The notes below the pieces were generated by a model that saw only the letters and a program-made list of their open reading frames with translations, did no database searches and was not told the origin of the DNA. A program made the position numbers and the translations under genes. A stretch of DNA of 64,000 nt from Loripinus fragilis (taxonomy: Eukaryota; Mollusca; Bivalvia; Lucinida; Lucinidae), in assembly GCA_964019695.1 (NCBI GenBank), contig OZ026515.1:137769049-137833048 (forward strand). Reading direction: 5' to 3'. Shown here piece after piece: positions 22,340-33,739 of this stretch; position 1 is the stretch's first letter, and every line of letters begins with the position of its first letter.

Positions 22340-23677
22340 CGAGGGATGTTCGAAAAGAATTGCTTATTTCTATCTGGAGACTTCAAATTTCAAGTAAGCC
22401 TAAAAGTGCTCATTCCATGCCATCAAAGAACTCTCCATGGCTAGAAATGCAAAGCTTCAATCGATGTATCCACCTCCTGAAGGCGTCACGGTACGCTGAT
22501 TTGAGCACAGTAATAAGGTACTGATGAATGGCAGATCCAAGAGCCTGTCAGGACTAGTATTTCTGCCCAGCAAGGAATTATTTCAATTTCGGAAACATAA
22601 AGAAATCACACAGGGCAAGATCGAGGGAATACGGGAGGTGAGGCAAAACAGATACTTTTTCTTTCTTCCAAACTGCCCTAACTATTTCGGAGGCAAGAGC
22701 AGGAACATTGCCATGTAGAAGACGGATATGTTTAAGACCAGTGACAGGGCGTCGTTTCTGATAATATTTTTTGGCTTCTCCAGTACTATGTCTTTGTAGT
22801 GCTTTACGGTGATGTGTGTTGCCATTTTCCATCGGCACTTTTATTGCGACTCCTTCACCAGAGAAGAAAATTGCATACCAAACCTTCATTGCACTCAAAG
22901 ACCGTTTGACAATTATTGGGCGTCTGCTATGTTTAAAGGCCCAGATTTAATCGCTAAACTTTCTGACTGGCTCAAAATAATAGATCCAATTTTCATCACC
23001 TGTGACGACATTGGCAAACTGTTTTTGTCACAAGTTTGAAAAGTTTGAAACATATTTTGGCCAATTTATCCCATTGTCTGTTTTGTTCATCAGTCAACAG
23101 ATTTGGTACCCATCTAGCAAAAATCTTTTGGACTTTCCAATGCTTCTTCAATGTAAGGTGAACCATTGATAGTGATATGAACACATTTCGTGCAATATCA
23201 TGAATTGTAAATCTGGCATCTCCTTCAATGATTTCCTTTATTTTTGAAACGATTTCTTTAAGAGATGCAAATTTTGGCCTGCCTGATTTTGGTGCATTTT
23301 TGATGGACTCTACACCAGATTCAAATTTATTTTTTCAGCGCCTAACTGTGTCATAAGACACACAAGAAGGTCCTTAAGTAGTAGAAAGTTCAGTCATCAG
23401 CTGCTTCAAAGAACAACTAAGTTTTGAGCGAGCTTTGATGTAAGCCTATATTTCATATTTCTGATCAACGCTTCTACCAACCATTTTTACTACAGTGGTC
23501 AATGACTGAGTGTATTAATATGGCATATTTTATGTCTTACATTTAATCTTACATGTACATTTATGCAACGTTGTGTAGACCTTGAAAAAACCTAGATAAG
23601 TATATATTGGTTTTTATTGTGCCCCGCGTGGATATCGAGATATAGTACAATAAGCAATTCATTTCGAACATCCCTCG
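22340..23677 (-). mobile_element. Mariner-family transposon, near full length, inactive
   Basis: 1338 bp between TA dinucleotides. The 30-bp inverted ends read CGAGGGATGTTCGAAAAGAA and the complement of TTCATTTCGAACATCCCTCG. Minus-strand transposase pieces: MVGRSVDQKYEI then a stop near 23470; FARWVPNLLTDEQN (about 23120); KKYYQKRRPVTGLKHIRLLH, LPYSLDLALCDFFMFPKLK (22580-22780). The HDN box is HGN and stops and shifts interrupt the frame, so it is dead. Confidence 0.88.
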
Positions 23678-24913
23678 TAATTCAGTCCATAATACGGGCA
23701 AGAATATAAGTAAAAAAATTAATATTATATTTCAGCAACCAGTATCATTGTTTTTCAGCAACTGGTATCATCAATGATGATACTGGTTGCTGAAAAATAA
23801 TATTAGAATATCTTAAAGTGTTCCAGAATGTCTTTTTTTATTTTTTACTTAATATATTTATATGATATTTAAACTTCAAATTATAAAATAGATATCATCT
23901 AAGGGACTCCAAAACGCATTCTGAAATTATTTTTCTAGTTCTTTGGAAGGTTTGATATTGGACAGTAAAGTTTGTTGAGTCATTTGTTTAAAAAAGGATA
24001 ATTTTAGACATAATTAAAGATTTGTAGAGGGTAATTACACACCATATTGGAACTTCACACTGAATCATTGTGTTAAAATGTAGGAGTGCAAGTATAATCA
24101 TAATTTCAACTCAACGATTAATTGATAATTAACACCTAGACGTCAAAAACCTATAATCCTGTTCAAAATTGGTAATATTTAAGAAATCAATTTGAATTTT
24201 GGAATGTTCGTGGAATCATGAATACTTCAGGTCTCTTGCAAAGTAAGTGAACAGACCATAAATTGGATTTATTGCTTCAACTTACATTATAAGGATATAA
24301 AATATAGAACTTATTTATAATTTAGGAAAAAACAGTTTTGTATTTAATTTGTGATCGTATTAACGATTTTTTGGAGTGCAACAACGGAAAAGGGGAACAC
24401 CCAGTGTGAACACGGACAGCCAATGGGGCAAACAAGAGGCTTGTTTTGCATGTGCGACTCATGTGTGGTTCGTTGTCAATTACAACACCAGTGTCACTTC
24501 TGCTGAATGAATTCGATGTTCGAAGCGTATTTTACGGGCAATTGAGCTTGGTAGCTGTTAATCATATTTATGTCTTTCATGAGGCTATGAACGGTCGAAA
24601 AAATCTAAAGTTTCATTAAAGGCTTGCTTTGAAATTATAAATATAATTATCATAATCTACACTCATGGTTACTTTACATGACATTTATGAAATAAGCTGT
24701 GATATTTTCATAAGTTGCACGGTCAATTACTACTTTTGCAAGGTTGTCTATGTGGCGAATATTAAAACAGCAATAAAGCCAGCACACAAGAGTTTGGAAT
24801 TTATCGCTTAGACGAGTAGCCAATGCTCAGACGAATCTGCACATATGTGCAGTCTCGTCAGAGCCTTCGCTGCGTGTATATAAAAAACAACAATATGGAA
24901 GAAGATGTCAGCT
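23678..24913. other. Intron with a hairpin and a repeat shared with 46260
   Basis: A hairpin lies at about 23739-23800 (CAGCAACYRGTATCAT). At about 24190-24260, GGAATGTTCGTGGAATCATG AATACTTCAGGTCTC resembles 46275-46340. No exon was seen. Confidence 0.45.
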
Positions 24914-25120
24914 ACAGTAAAGCCTGTGTAAAACAGCCACTAGCAAAAAGACTGAAAATTGTTTTCAAGGCCCATTATCGCTTAATGCAGGTCAAAAGTA
25001 TTGCAGAATGCTCCAAGGGGAGCATTCTGCAATACTTTCGACCTTCATTAAGCTACCATTTGTCATTTAGATCTTTGTTTTGTCTATTTTTGAGTGGCCG
25101 TTTTACACAGATTTTACTGT
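24914..25120. mobile_element. R5 palindromic MITE
   Basis: Ends ACAGTAAAGCCTGTGTAAAA and the complement of TTTTACACAGATTTTACTGT. The centre is TTGCAGAATGCTCC facing GGAGCATTCTGCAA. Confidence 0.8.
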
Positions 25121-25232
25121 AATTTCAAAATTTAGACATCTAGTTGCACTGGATACGTCAGCATTGGCTTTTATTGGGGACATTCATGTATAAGTAGCAA
25201 GTACCAAATTCCCATGTGCTAGCTCAAGTATT

Positions 25233-25749
25233 ACTTGACTTTTCGCTTACTGCAAAGGCGGCACCTCATGAATGCGTAATTAGGACTAGTCAAGGTATAG
25301 GTAAACGCTGGAAATGAGGCGTGGTTTTATTCAAAAGTAACTGTATCATCTTGTGCCACAACTTGTCATTATTTAGTCCTTAAAACGCGACCAACAGAAC
25401 TGCATCTGAAAATGTCTATTTAACATAAGCAGGGAGGCAAACATTGTGGACCCAGATCAGACTGCTCCTAGAGGAGCAGTCTGATCTGGGTCCACACTGT
25501 TTATCTATGGGGCTTCAAATAGTTTAGTGGACGACAAAAAGATACATTTTGAGAATATGCGCTTTAAGGGTTAATAAATGTGAGTTCAGTGTGTATACGG
25601 CTAGGATTTTCATGAAATGCACGCACGTTTGCGAGGTTCAAAAAGCTTATAAATAAATCCCGATTTCCCTTCCTTAGCAGATGAAATAGCCGAACCACAC
25701 CCAAATATGAATATTAAAGTTGCCGCCTTTACAGTAAGCGAAAAGTCAA
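25233..25749 (+). mobile_element. R4 MITE (side A left)
   Basis: Ends ACTTGACTTTTCGCTTACTG and the complement of CAGTAAGCGAAAAGTCAA. The perfect 22-bp stem at 25448-25493 surrounds GCTCCTAGAGGAGC. It ends 25 bp past the donor of the Thr-rich exon and is inverted relative to the copy at 28115. Confidence 0.85.
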
Positions 25750-25774
25750 ATAATATGTTGGTCAATTGATTTAC

Positions 25775-26017
25775 TTGTTGTCTGCATAGTGGTTGTTGTT
25801 GGTGTAGTGGCTGTTGTACTAGGCGTTCGCCTTTCCGTCATAGTGGTTGTTGGCGTTGTTGGCGTTGTTGACGTTGTCGTGGTACTCTCAGTAGCCTTTG
25901 AAGGCGCTAGAGTAGGTGGAACACCCATGGTAGAATTAGACAAGCTAGGTCTCTGAGTTACAGGCGAGTTGTTCTTAGGAGTGATGTCTGTCGCCTTGGC
26001 AGTAGGTGGAGTAAAAG
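25775..26017 (-). CDS. Exon: Thr-rich mucin-like linker
   Basis: Phase 1-1, 243 bp, 81 codons. The acceptor is TTGACAG and the donor is GTAAAT. It opens with Pro/Thr/Ser (TPPTAKATDITPKN) and becomes nearly pure Thr with Pro (TTTTSTTPTTPTTTM), as in O-glycosylated mucin stalks. It separates the SUEL domain from the ShK array. On the DNA, an R4 MITE ends 25 bp past the donor. Confidence 0.75.
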
Positions 26018-26536
26018 CTGTCAAAATATAGAATATGTAACATTTTTCAAAATTGTCCTGGCCTTTCTTAAGATGCCAGTAATAATACTGATTCATGTGA
26101 ACCAGTTAAGGGGTTATATCTATCAAGGATATGGATACCTTTGGCCACATTGTTGTATGTACAATTTATACATCTCACATAGATCACTTTACACCCCAAC
26201 ATAAAGCTTTTGAGCATTCCGCAGCAAACTTAACAGTCTTTCTAGAGTTACATCCTGGTTTGATACCGTGTGCAATATTGTGACACGCTGGGCGAACTTT
26301 AGAAAAAAACAACAGTTGCATTAACATGAACTACAATTATCTGACCACAATATTTAGAAGTATTTTCACCCAAATGAACAAATTTCTGGTAGAAAAATAT
26401 ACATTTACAATTTTGCTTGTGAACTTTTCAAGGTAAAATTGAAAAAATAAAAATAATACCAGAAATGCATAATATTTGGGTCAAATTCTTCTAAACATTG
26501 CAGTCAGATAATTGTAGTTCATATTCATGCAAATAG
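26018..26536. other. Intron, AT-rich, imperfect inverted repeat
   Basis: About 26326-26530 is an imperfect palindrome. TAACATGAACTACAATTATC faces GATAATTGTAGTTCATATT, and CACAATATTTAGAAG faces CTTCTAAACATTG. No exon was seen. Confidence 0.5.
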
Positions 26537-27205
26537 ATTTGGTACCAGTAAATGCATTTAAACCCCCCTCCCCACCTCCCCGGTGGCTTAGGGTGCTGTC
26601 CCTTCTAAGGCGGTGGTTCTGTTGTTGTTGATCTGTTGTTTGGTGTGCTTCCTTCCCATTGGTTGTGTGGGTTCTGTGTTTCTCCTTGTTTTGTTATAGA
26701 CTGGTTCTCTCCCTTTAATAGCTTGTCAGCATATTAAGACAGGTAACTACTAGCCTCCATTGCGCCTACGTATCGCATACACACTGACGTCATGAGTGAC
26801 GTGTATTGGAAAATACCCTTGACATAAAGTGCATTTTTTTAAACAAGCCGCTTTATTAAGTTTATTTTGTTCTGGGAGTTTACATTTTTTCTTTTACTTA
26901 ATTATCAAATTATAGTAACTGAAAAAATACTGAAGTTTGTGTTGAAAAATCTTTTCTGGAGCATGCGCAGTCGGATGAGTAGGATTCTCTACTTGTAAAA
27001 AATTACTAGTTACCAAACGTTATATGCGTAGCGGAAGTGGAGCTTTATCAACGAGGGGAACCAATCTTGTTTTGTTATGCATTATTTTGTGTCCTTTCTA
27101 GTTTGGCAATCACCGTGAAGAGGAAGAGAAAGCTGGTTGCTATTATTCTATTGTCTTACGGATAACTTGTAACTGTAAATGTTCTGTGACTCTACCTCAC
27201 GATGC
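26537..27205 (+). repeat. R1 long form split by an insertion
   Basis: The left part (26537-26700) has GCGGTGGTTCTGTTGTTGTT. The right part (27068-27205) has TTTGGCAATCACCGTGAAGA and AAGCTGGTTGC. The insertion (about 26710-27060) has inward-facing GGTAACTACTAG and CTAGTTACC. Confidence 0.6.
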
Positions 27206-27344
27206 AAAACTTATTTTGGAATTATAACCTGTGACATATCTTTAAACACAACGGAGACACCAAAATACATTGTATAACATCATATGAATGCAAATGCGCA
27301 GTCTGATCAGCGACTTTGTTATTCGTTTATTGGAAAGTATCATG

Positions 27345-27610
27345 TTAGCGCCGTGATACCGGTTTAAGTCCTCCAGTAAAATATTTTTACTGACCATTCC
27401 AAGATCGTACTTCTTTTGTGGATCATTTCTGTTATTGATGTCTTGTGTTTGCAATGCGTTTGCGTCTGATCATTGCTGCCATGTGGTCACTTGAAAGGAA
27501 ATGGCTGACCTCTTGGCTCTTGTTTGTGATGTTAACTGTGATTATGCTACTTTCCTAATTTGTATCCTGGGACAGGTGATGTACTTGATTGTATCGATTA
27601 CTGATCCTTG
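27345..27610 (+). repeat. R2 repeat
   Basis: Contains AGTAAAATATTTTTACTGAC, TCTTTTGTGGATCATTTCTG, GCTGACCTCTTGGCTCTT and TCCTGGGACAGGTGATGTAC. It sits just downstream of the SUEL exon donor. Confidence 0.65.
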
Positions 27611-27708
27611 CTGTCTTTTTTCATTTGTATTCAAAGAGTTAAATTGTGAATTTATGTATATGCTATAGGTACCACTATCTTGTGGGCTGACCGAAATAGT
27701 ATACGTAC

Positions 27709-28062
27709 TGTTAGAACATGTATAGTTTATATAAACATAAGATGAAAATGGGGCCACGCCTAGTCTCGGAGCTGCTGCTTCACACATACTCCTTCCTTTA
27801 CAGTTCTGATTCAGGCGTGTGCTGTCTGCGTAGCTAAATGGTGTAAGTTTATCGGAAGCATTAAACACACAGCAAGCTGCCCCAACAATACAGTCACTGA
27901 CACCAAATATACATTTAGGTAAATGTTGTTTTGTTCCATAAGAAGCGGATATGATTGATATTTCTTGATTAGGAGAGCATTCTAATTTGTAGTTAGAGCA
28001 GTGAAAATCTGAACCAAAGCAAGCTGTGGAAACATTCCAGGTTGAAGCAGGGGTTGGCAATG
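27709..28062 (-). CDS. Exon: SUEL-type (rhamnose-binding lectin-like) domain
   Basis: Phase 1-1, 354 bp, 118 codons. The acceptor is GTTTCAG and the donor is GTACGT. One exon holds a whole Gal_Lectin/SUEL-type domain. After a Pro/Thr lead (LPTPASTW), the Cys pattern opens with ACFGSDFHC and KLEC. EISIISASYG matches the conserved A-x-YG strand, NCKGRSMCEA matches C-x-G-x-x-x-C, and SSYVYINYTC matches the terminal KYLxVxYxC strand. There are ten Cys. The DPC motif of many rhamnose binders is not seen (GVAPF occupies its place), so sugar binding may be altered. Known members bind L-rhamnose or galactose outside the cell. The intron starts 52 bp from an R4 MITE. Confidence 0.85.
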
Positions 28063-28114
28063 CTGAAACAGATCAAGACATGGGATTGTTGAAGTCTACC
28101 AGGAAAATGTGTAT

Positions 28115-28648
28115 AACTTGGCTTTTCGCTTACTGTAAAGGCGGCAACTTTAATATTCGTTCGGCTATTACATCTGCTAAGGAAGGGAAATCAGTTTTTT
28201 TTTTATAATTTGGTAAAGAGTAAATAAGCTTTTTGAGCCGCGCAAACGTGCGTGCATTTCATGAAAATCCTAACCGTATACACACTGAACTCACATTTAT
28301 TAACCCTTAAAGCGCATAATCAAAAAAATGTATGTTTTTTGTCGTCCACAAAACTATTTGAAGCCTCTAGATAAACAGTGTGAACCAAGATCAGACTGCT
28401 CCTGTATGAGCAGTCTGATCTGGGTCCACAATGTTTGCCTCATTGCTTATGTTAATTACACATTTTTAGATGTAGTTATTTTGCTGGCGATTTAAGGACT
28501 AAATAATGACTGAGGCTGTGGCACAAGATGATACAGTTAGTTTTGATTAACACCACGCCTCCTTTTCAGCTTTTACCTATGCCTAAGGTTGACTAGTCCT
28601 AATTACGCATTCATGAGGCGCCGCCTTTACAGTAAGCGAAAAGTCAAG
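28115..28648 (-). mobile_element. R4 MITE (side B left)
   Basis: Ends AACTTGGCTTTTCGCTTACT and the complement of AGTAAGCGAAAAGTCAAGT. Hairpin CAGACTGCTCCTGTATGAGC. It begins 52 bp upstream of the SUEL exon and is inverted relative to the copy at 25233. Confidence 0.85.
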
Positions 28649-28769
28649 TAATAAAGCACATTTAAACCTAGGATGTTGGAGTCTACCATAAGCATGTTTT
28701 CAGTCATGTCTGGAAGGATCTTCCTGGGTTTAACCAGTACTAAGCAGGGGATAAAGTGTCTTGCTTAAG

Positions 28770-28932
28770 AACACAAACGCAGTTCCTCCATTGAGCAATG
28801 ACCAGACGCAAAAGCATGACAAACACCAGACATAGATAACACAAATGACCCACAAAAGAAGTACCACCTTGGAATTGTCAGTAGAAATGTTTTACTGGAG
28901 GGCTTAAACCAGTTTCACGGCGCCAACAAGAT
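28770..28932 (-). repeat. R2 repeat
   Basis: Contains GAAGTACCACCTTGGAATTG, CAGTTTCACGGCGCCAAC. Reverse orientation. Confidence 0.6.
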
Positions 28933-29164
28933 ACTTTCACATAAACGAATAACAAAGTCTCTGATCAGACTGCGCATATGAGCAGGCTGGTCTGCGGCCT
29001 TGTTGTTCGCTAACCACTAAAGATAGGCTAACTCTAGCCAGGCCCAATTATGTATGTTGGTGTTTGTAAACAAAGTCCAATTTATCATGTGGCGTGCATT
29101 TTATTTTTAACTAATCAATCAAAAAGTAGCTTCTGTAGTCAATAAAAGTTGTTCAATAGACATA

Positions 29165-29395
29165 TTTCAATTATTAACATTTAAAGCGGCAGCAAGAATG
29201 CATCTGAAAATGATGTCTGCTTAATTCATCTGCTGCTTATAATAGCTAATATTATTAACTAATGTAAACTTATAGACAAACAATGTAGACCAAGCGGGAA
29301 TGCTCCTATAGGAGAAGTCTGATGTGAGTCTACTCTGTTTGTTGAAGAAGAGGGTTTTAAAACAATTCAGAAGACGACTTTTATTGTGAGAGTAA
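29165..29395. mobile_element. Decayed R4 relic
   Basis: Retains AATGCATCTGAAAATG, GCTCCTATAGGAG and GAGTCTACTCTGTTTGTTG from the R4 middle. The ends are lost. Confidence 0.45.
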
Positions 29396-29412
29396 ATAGT
29401 TGTAATATGTAC

Positions 29413-29505
29413 TTGTTGATGAAGAATCAGTTTTTGTGGCTTGCGTCGGAGGGGTTTGGTCAGGTGGTGACGATTTTTCAGTCGACAGAGGAACAGTCAT
29501 GGTAA
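29413..29505 (-). CDS. Exon: Pro/Thr/Ser linker
   Basis: Phase 1-1, 93 bp. The acceptor is TTCCAG and the donor is GTACAT (weak at +5). It encodes TMTVPLSTEKSSPPDQ followed by TPPTQATKTDSSST. It directly precedes the SUEL lectin exon in the transcript. A degenerate R4 relic (29165-29395) begins about 18 bp beyond the donor. Confidence 0.6.
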
Positions 29506-29618
29506 CTGGAATGGAAATATCTTTCTTCTAATATGTTTGTGCTTTGGTACGGCTATTGCCACAATATATAGGTGCATGCCATCTCAGACAATAATGTCAC
29601 TACAAATATCATAATAAT

Positions 29619-29851
29619 GAGCGTATGAGATTTCCAACAATGTGGTATGTGCGACCAGCAAAGCCTCAGATCAGCTAGCGCATATGCGCAGTCTGATCAG
29701 AGCCTTCGCTAGTCGCTTGAGTATTCCATGATTGTTAAGTTACTGACTGAACACCATTTGGAGCTTCTAAGCTTTTCAAGACGCTGCAGAGGCTTGTCCG
29801 AGTCTACACATGTCAAAATGCCACATTGTTGGAAATCTCATGCACTGGCTC
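29619..29851. mobile_element. R3 MITE
   Basis: Contains GAGATTTCCAACAATGTGG and the complementary right end CCACATTGTTGGAAATCTCA, with CGCATATGCGCAGTCTGATC inside. Confidence 0.7.
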
Positions 29852-30069
29852 ATATTGTTCATACTTTGTGACGTAGCATGATGCAGACATGATAAAATCC
29901 ACAGTTAAGCCATTCACAGAAGCCAAAATCATGACGCACCAAGTGCCATTACATGGTAAATGATCTGTGATTTTCTGATCATATTTATTTGCTTTTTGTA
30001 TAAACAATGAGCTTTTGATCATTTCCTGTTTTGTGTTAGGTCCTTGTTAATGTTATACAGTACTTTTGT

Positions 30070-30241
30070 CACTTATAGTTTTGCAATCATCCCGCTGGGG
30101 AAGAGAGGGCTGGTTACTTTACTTTTATTGTTTTCTGGATGTCATCTTGCTGTTATTGTTCTTTGCTTCTTCCTCACGGTGCCGTGAGTTGGTCTGAGGT
30201 GTGTGATTGTAAAATATCCAAGTCATAATCATTTGCTTTTT
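30070..30241 (+). repeat. R1 core
   Basis: AGTTTTGCAATCATCCCGCT, GAGGGCTGGTTACTTTACTT and CTTCCTCACGGTGCCGTGAG identify it. Confidence 0.65.
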
Positions 30242-30279
30242 GGAAAATTTCATTGGCTCTTTTTGCCTGTATAACATAT

Positions 30280-30516
30280 GAGCCATGACATGTGATTTCC
30301 GACAATGTGGCATTTTGACAAGTATAGACTCAGACGAGCCTGTGCAGCCTCCTTTTAAGTTTAGAAACTCCAAATGATGTTCAGTCAGTAGCTTAACACT
30401 CATAGAATATTCAAACGACTAGCAAAGGCTCTGATCAGACTGCGTGTATGTGCAGGCTGGTCTGAGCCTTTATTGGTCCCTAATACCACATTGTTGGAAA
30501 TCTTATGTGGCGGCTC
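30280..30516. mobile_element. R3 MITE
   Basis: Ends GAGCCATGACATGTGATTTC and the complement of AAATCTTATGTGGCGGCTC. Confidence 0.75.
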
Positions 30517-30602
30517 ATATAGAATAAAATGTGTAGATGAACATGCAATACAAAGCTGGTTGATTGGTATTGGTAAGCAACAGTAACAGTAAAGTAGCAG
30601 AA

Positions 30603-30805
30603 TAGCTGTAAATTCGAAAATTTTCCGATAATTTTATTTTCGCGAATAGCGTTAAAAGAAATATTTGCGACTTAAAAATTCGTGACTATGACATGATTTA
30701 CCTTTATCAGTAAATGACAGAGTAATTTCGCCTTTGCGCGAGGATTTTATTTTCACGAAACTTCGCATAAATAAAACCCTCGCAAATATTTCCAAATTTA
30801 CAGTA
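30603..30805. mobile_element. R15 MITE
   Basis: Inverted ends CTGTAAATTCGAAAATTTTC and the complement of AAATATTTCCAAATTTACAG, with inner GGATTTTATTTTCACGAAAC. Confidence 0.7.
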
Positions 30806-30893
30806 GTTAGTTGGTATTCGTAAGCAATAGTAACTGTAAAAGCCCGAACAAGCATTTGCTCTTGCAAGCAAGCTGTCTGTTTTAGCAACAAGC

Positions 30894-32709
30894 TATAACG
30901 TACGCGGCCCTAAAGTCGTCATAGCCCTAAGGTCGTCAGTTTTCTTTTGTCCTCTCTCTTTTCCGTCCACATCATCGAAACTTCTTAGAGGGGGCATCAT
31001 TTGAAAGGAAGTTATCTGCCCTGTGCATTGATATATAAAGTGCAGCCACTGTATAAAAGGTGTCCGCGTGGTAGGCGTTGGAATGGGGATACCCAATTGC
31101 ATGCAAAATTGTGAGTCTGTCAAGAGTTGAAGGCGATATTGATATCGATCCGGCGAAACAAAATTACTAAACTGTACATCTGTCCCACACAAAAACATGC
31201 GTTTTTACATGTACAGAAGATATCGAATTAGCAATAACTACGTCCTTTTGACCGATTTGACAACCTCTAACAGAAATAATAGGTTGGAAAGTGAGATCAC
31301 GACTTTAGGTCAGGCCTGCCGACTTTTGGGCTTCATAAAAATGAGTGATTTTTCTGCCTGTTTACTCTATTCGTCTCTGCTAAAACAATGATTTTTGACT
31401 CGTTTTATGCAACAGTCATTTGTATCTCCGACCCCTTAGGGGCCATGGATACCGGGCACATAGCGGGGCTTAAGTGCCGGGGTTTAACCTCTGATCAATT
31501 GGTCAGGTCAGTGCCGTAGACATGGTAGATGTGTCAGGGTTTTCATTTTCCGTTATAATAGTCTGTATGGTCTGATCGGCTCTTGTTTTCGTTGTCTAGA
31601 TAGTATATTAAATGCTCATAATTGTCAACTTTCAAGTCTCTGTGGCTGAGCATGCCAGTTTGAATCAGTATAGGTTGCAAACTCCAAAGACATGGTAACT
31701 CATAAAGTGGCTCATGTATGGCAACCACATTCAGTACGCCTACAGGACTATTAACACCTGAATAAAGACATGTATTCGACCAACACTGTCTTTCAAATAG
31801 TCAGTTTAAGCATATAAATGTACGCTCATGTGTGTTTATAGGATCATCGCGCACACCCCCCCCCCCCCCCAAAGTATACATCCAAACCACCACCACCATC
31901 ACGTAAAACTTCATTACACATCAGGGACTACCAATTTCGCTACTTAGGGCAACAAAATACCCTAAGGACTAGTAGCATGCCCACTAAGACCTTTAATATG
32001 TCTTGTAAGCCCACCAATAGCGCAACTCGTACCTTCAATACGTTCCTTGGACCACCAATAGGCACTTAAAACTTCAACACGTCCCTTCGACCACTTACAC
32101 CGTCACTCAATTAAACAACACGCCTACGACGGCGAACATTGCTTCTCATACCTTCAGTACGTCCATAGGACCACCAACACCACCACTTAGACCTTCAGTA
32201 CGTTCCTGGGACCATCAACACCGACTTTCAGACGACCAGTGCATCCCTAAGACGACCTCCACCACCACTTAGACATATAGTACACGCCTACGACTGCCAA
32301 CGCTATCACTCATGTATAGAACACCCATACACCATAGCACCAGTGCTCAGACCACCAGGACGTCTCTGGGACCAAACACACACCCAGTTCGATAAATAAG
32401 CGGCGCCACTCAGACTTTTACTGCGCGTATAGGACCACAAAAACACCACACATCGTCGACGACCTTAGGGCCTAGTCACTGACGACTTTAGGTCTAGGTG
32501 ATCCTTAAGTCGTCAAACAGACCCCTCTTGACAAAATCGGTCTTTTAACGTTATTTTCGGGTAGTTTCAAGCTATTTTCTTTTGTTTATCCCCTAGCTGG
32601 ATGGTTAAATACCATCTGCTAAAGTGTATTCTTAGCCAGTGAGTGTCTCTTATCCGGGGCAATCGCTTAAATGCGTCAAGGTGACGACTTTAGGGCCGCG
32701 TACGTTATA
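30894..32709. mobile_element. 1.8-kb inverted-end element with an internal minisatellite
   Basis: The ends read TATAACGTACGCGGCCCTAA (through AGTCGTCA) and the matching complement at 32682-32709, about 28 bp with no mismatch. Further subterminal GACGACTTTAGG copies lie at 32460-32520. Inside are a stretch without a recognised domain (30950-31740), a C15 run and a degenerate ~46-bp tandem array (31880-32480). No transposase was seen, so it is non-autonomous. Confidence 0.7.
31880..32480. repeat. Degenerate ~46-bp minisatellite
   Basis: The unit is near ACCACCAACACCACCACTTA followed by GACCTTCAGTACGTCCCTAG G, repeated roughly 12 times with drift. It lies within the 30894-32709 element. Confidence 0.6.
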
Positions 32710-33387
32710 TGTGCGTGAGGTAAGCATCATATTTTGTCCAATCCCGCTAATATACCCTTTCTGTACCTTTATGCAATTTCCTTCGAAAACTATATTTATA
32801 TAAATTATTTGATTTTATATGTCACAATCAAATGCCAAGGTCATTTAATAAAGTACATTCATGGTACTCTTGGCAGGTGTTGATAGAATGGTTCTATCCA
32901 TTTAAATTAATAAATAGTGCACCACAATTGAGAGGGTTTGCTATTGAAGTCCGACACCAGAGTGGTTTCTGATAACATATATCTATCAGGAAAAACAAAT
33001 AGTTGGAAAATTGCAGTCATATAGCGCACTGAACCACGTGAGGGCGACAAAAAGTATTAATTAAGTTAAGTTACATATGAAAGCTTTCAAAGTGTGTAAT
33101 AAATTGTTGAAATTGTGTTTACAGTAACTTTATCACTTCCTTTGTATAGATCATGTCACTAGAAATTCTTATTTTGCTGAATACAAACAACAAATTCACA
33201 GACAATCTGCGCATGACGTTGCGCCTAGGACTGGAAACACTTTGTATAAAAACTGATAAACCTCTACGGGGTTATATATTTAGAAACGTTACATAACGAT
33301 GCCAATAACAATGCCGCATAATATGGCAATATTTTACTTTGCACGCCAAAAAACATCAACAAAACATACACTGTGATTTCAAAGTAC

Positions 33388-33552
33388 TAGTTATGCAATC
33401 ATCTTGACGAAGAAGAGAGAGCTGGTTGCTTTGCTTTTAATGTCTTTTGGATGTCTTGTTACTGTAAATGTATTACAGCTCTTCCTCATGGTGCCGTGGG
33501 CTGGTCTGCAGTTTGTGATTGTGGTATTTTCTGATCAAACGCACTTACTTTT
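33388..33552 (+). repeat. R1 core
   Basis: Contains TTATGCAATCATCTTGACGA, GAGAGCTGGTTGCTTTGC and CTGATCAAACGCACTTAC. A reverse R14 piece follows (33600-33735). Confidence 0.7.
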
Positions 33553-33739
33553 TAGTGACATATGCTTAATAAAATGTAACATTCGATTTGTGCTATTATA
33601 TCATTAAATTTATAATAAACCCCTTGCGAAACAGCAATGAAATGCTTGGCAAACCTCGAATTTAATCACTCTTTTTTAACTCGTTTGATAGATTCAATAA
33701 TAAAATTCATGCAATATCCTCTATACAGAAAGGTGGAAT

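Noticed and set aside
33404..33607. 67-codon frame, and similar ones at 17343, 40799 and 8803
   Set aside because: Each is the same R1 repeat translated; recurrence at many sites argues against genes.
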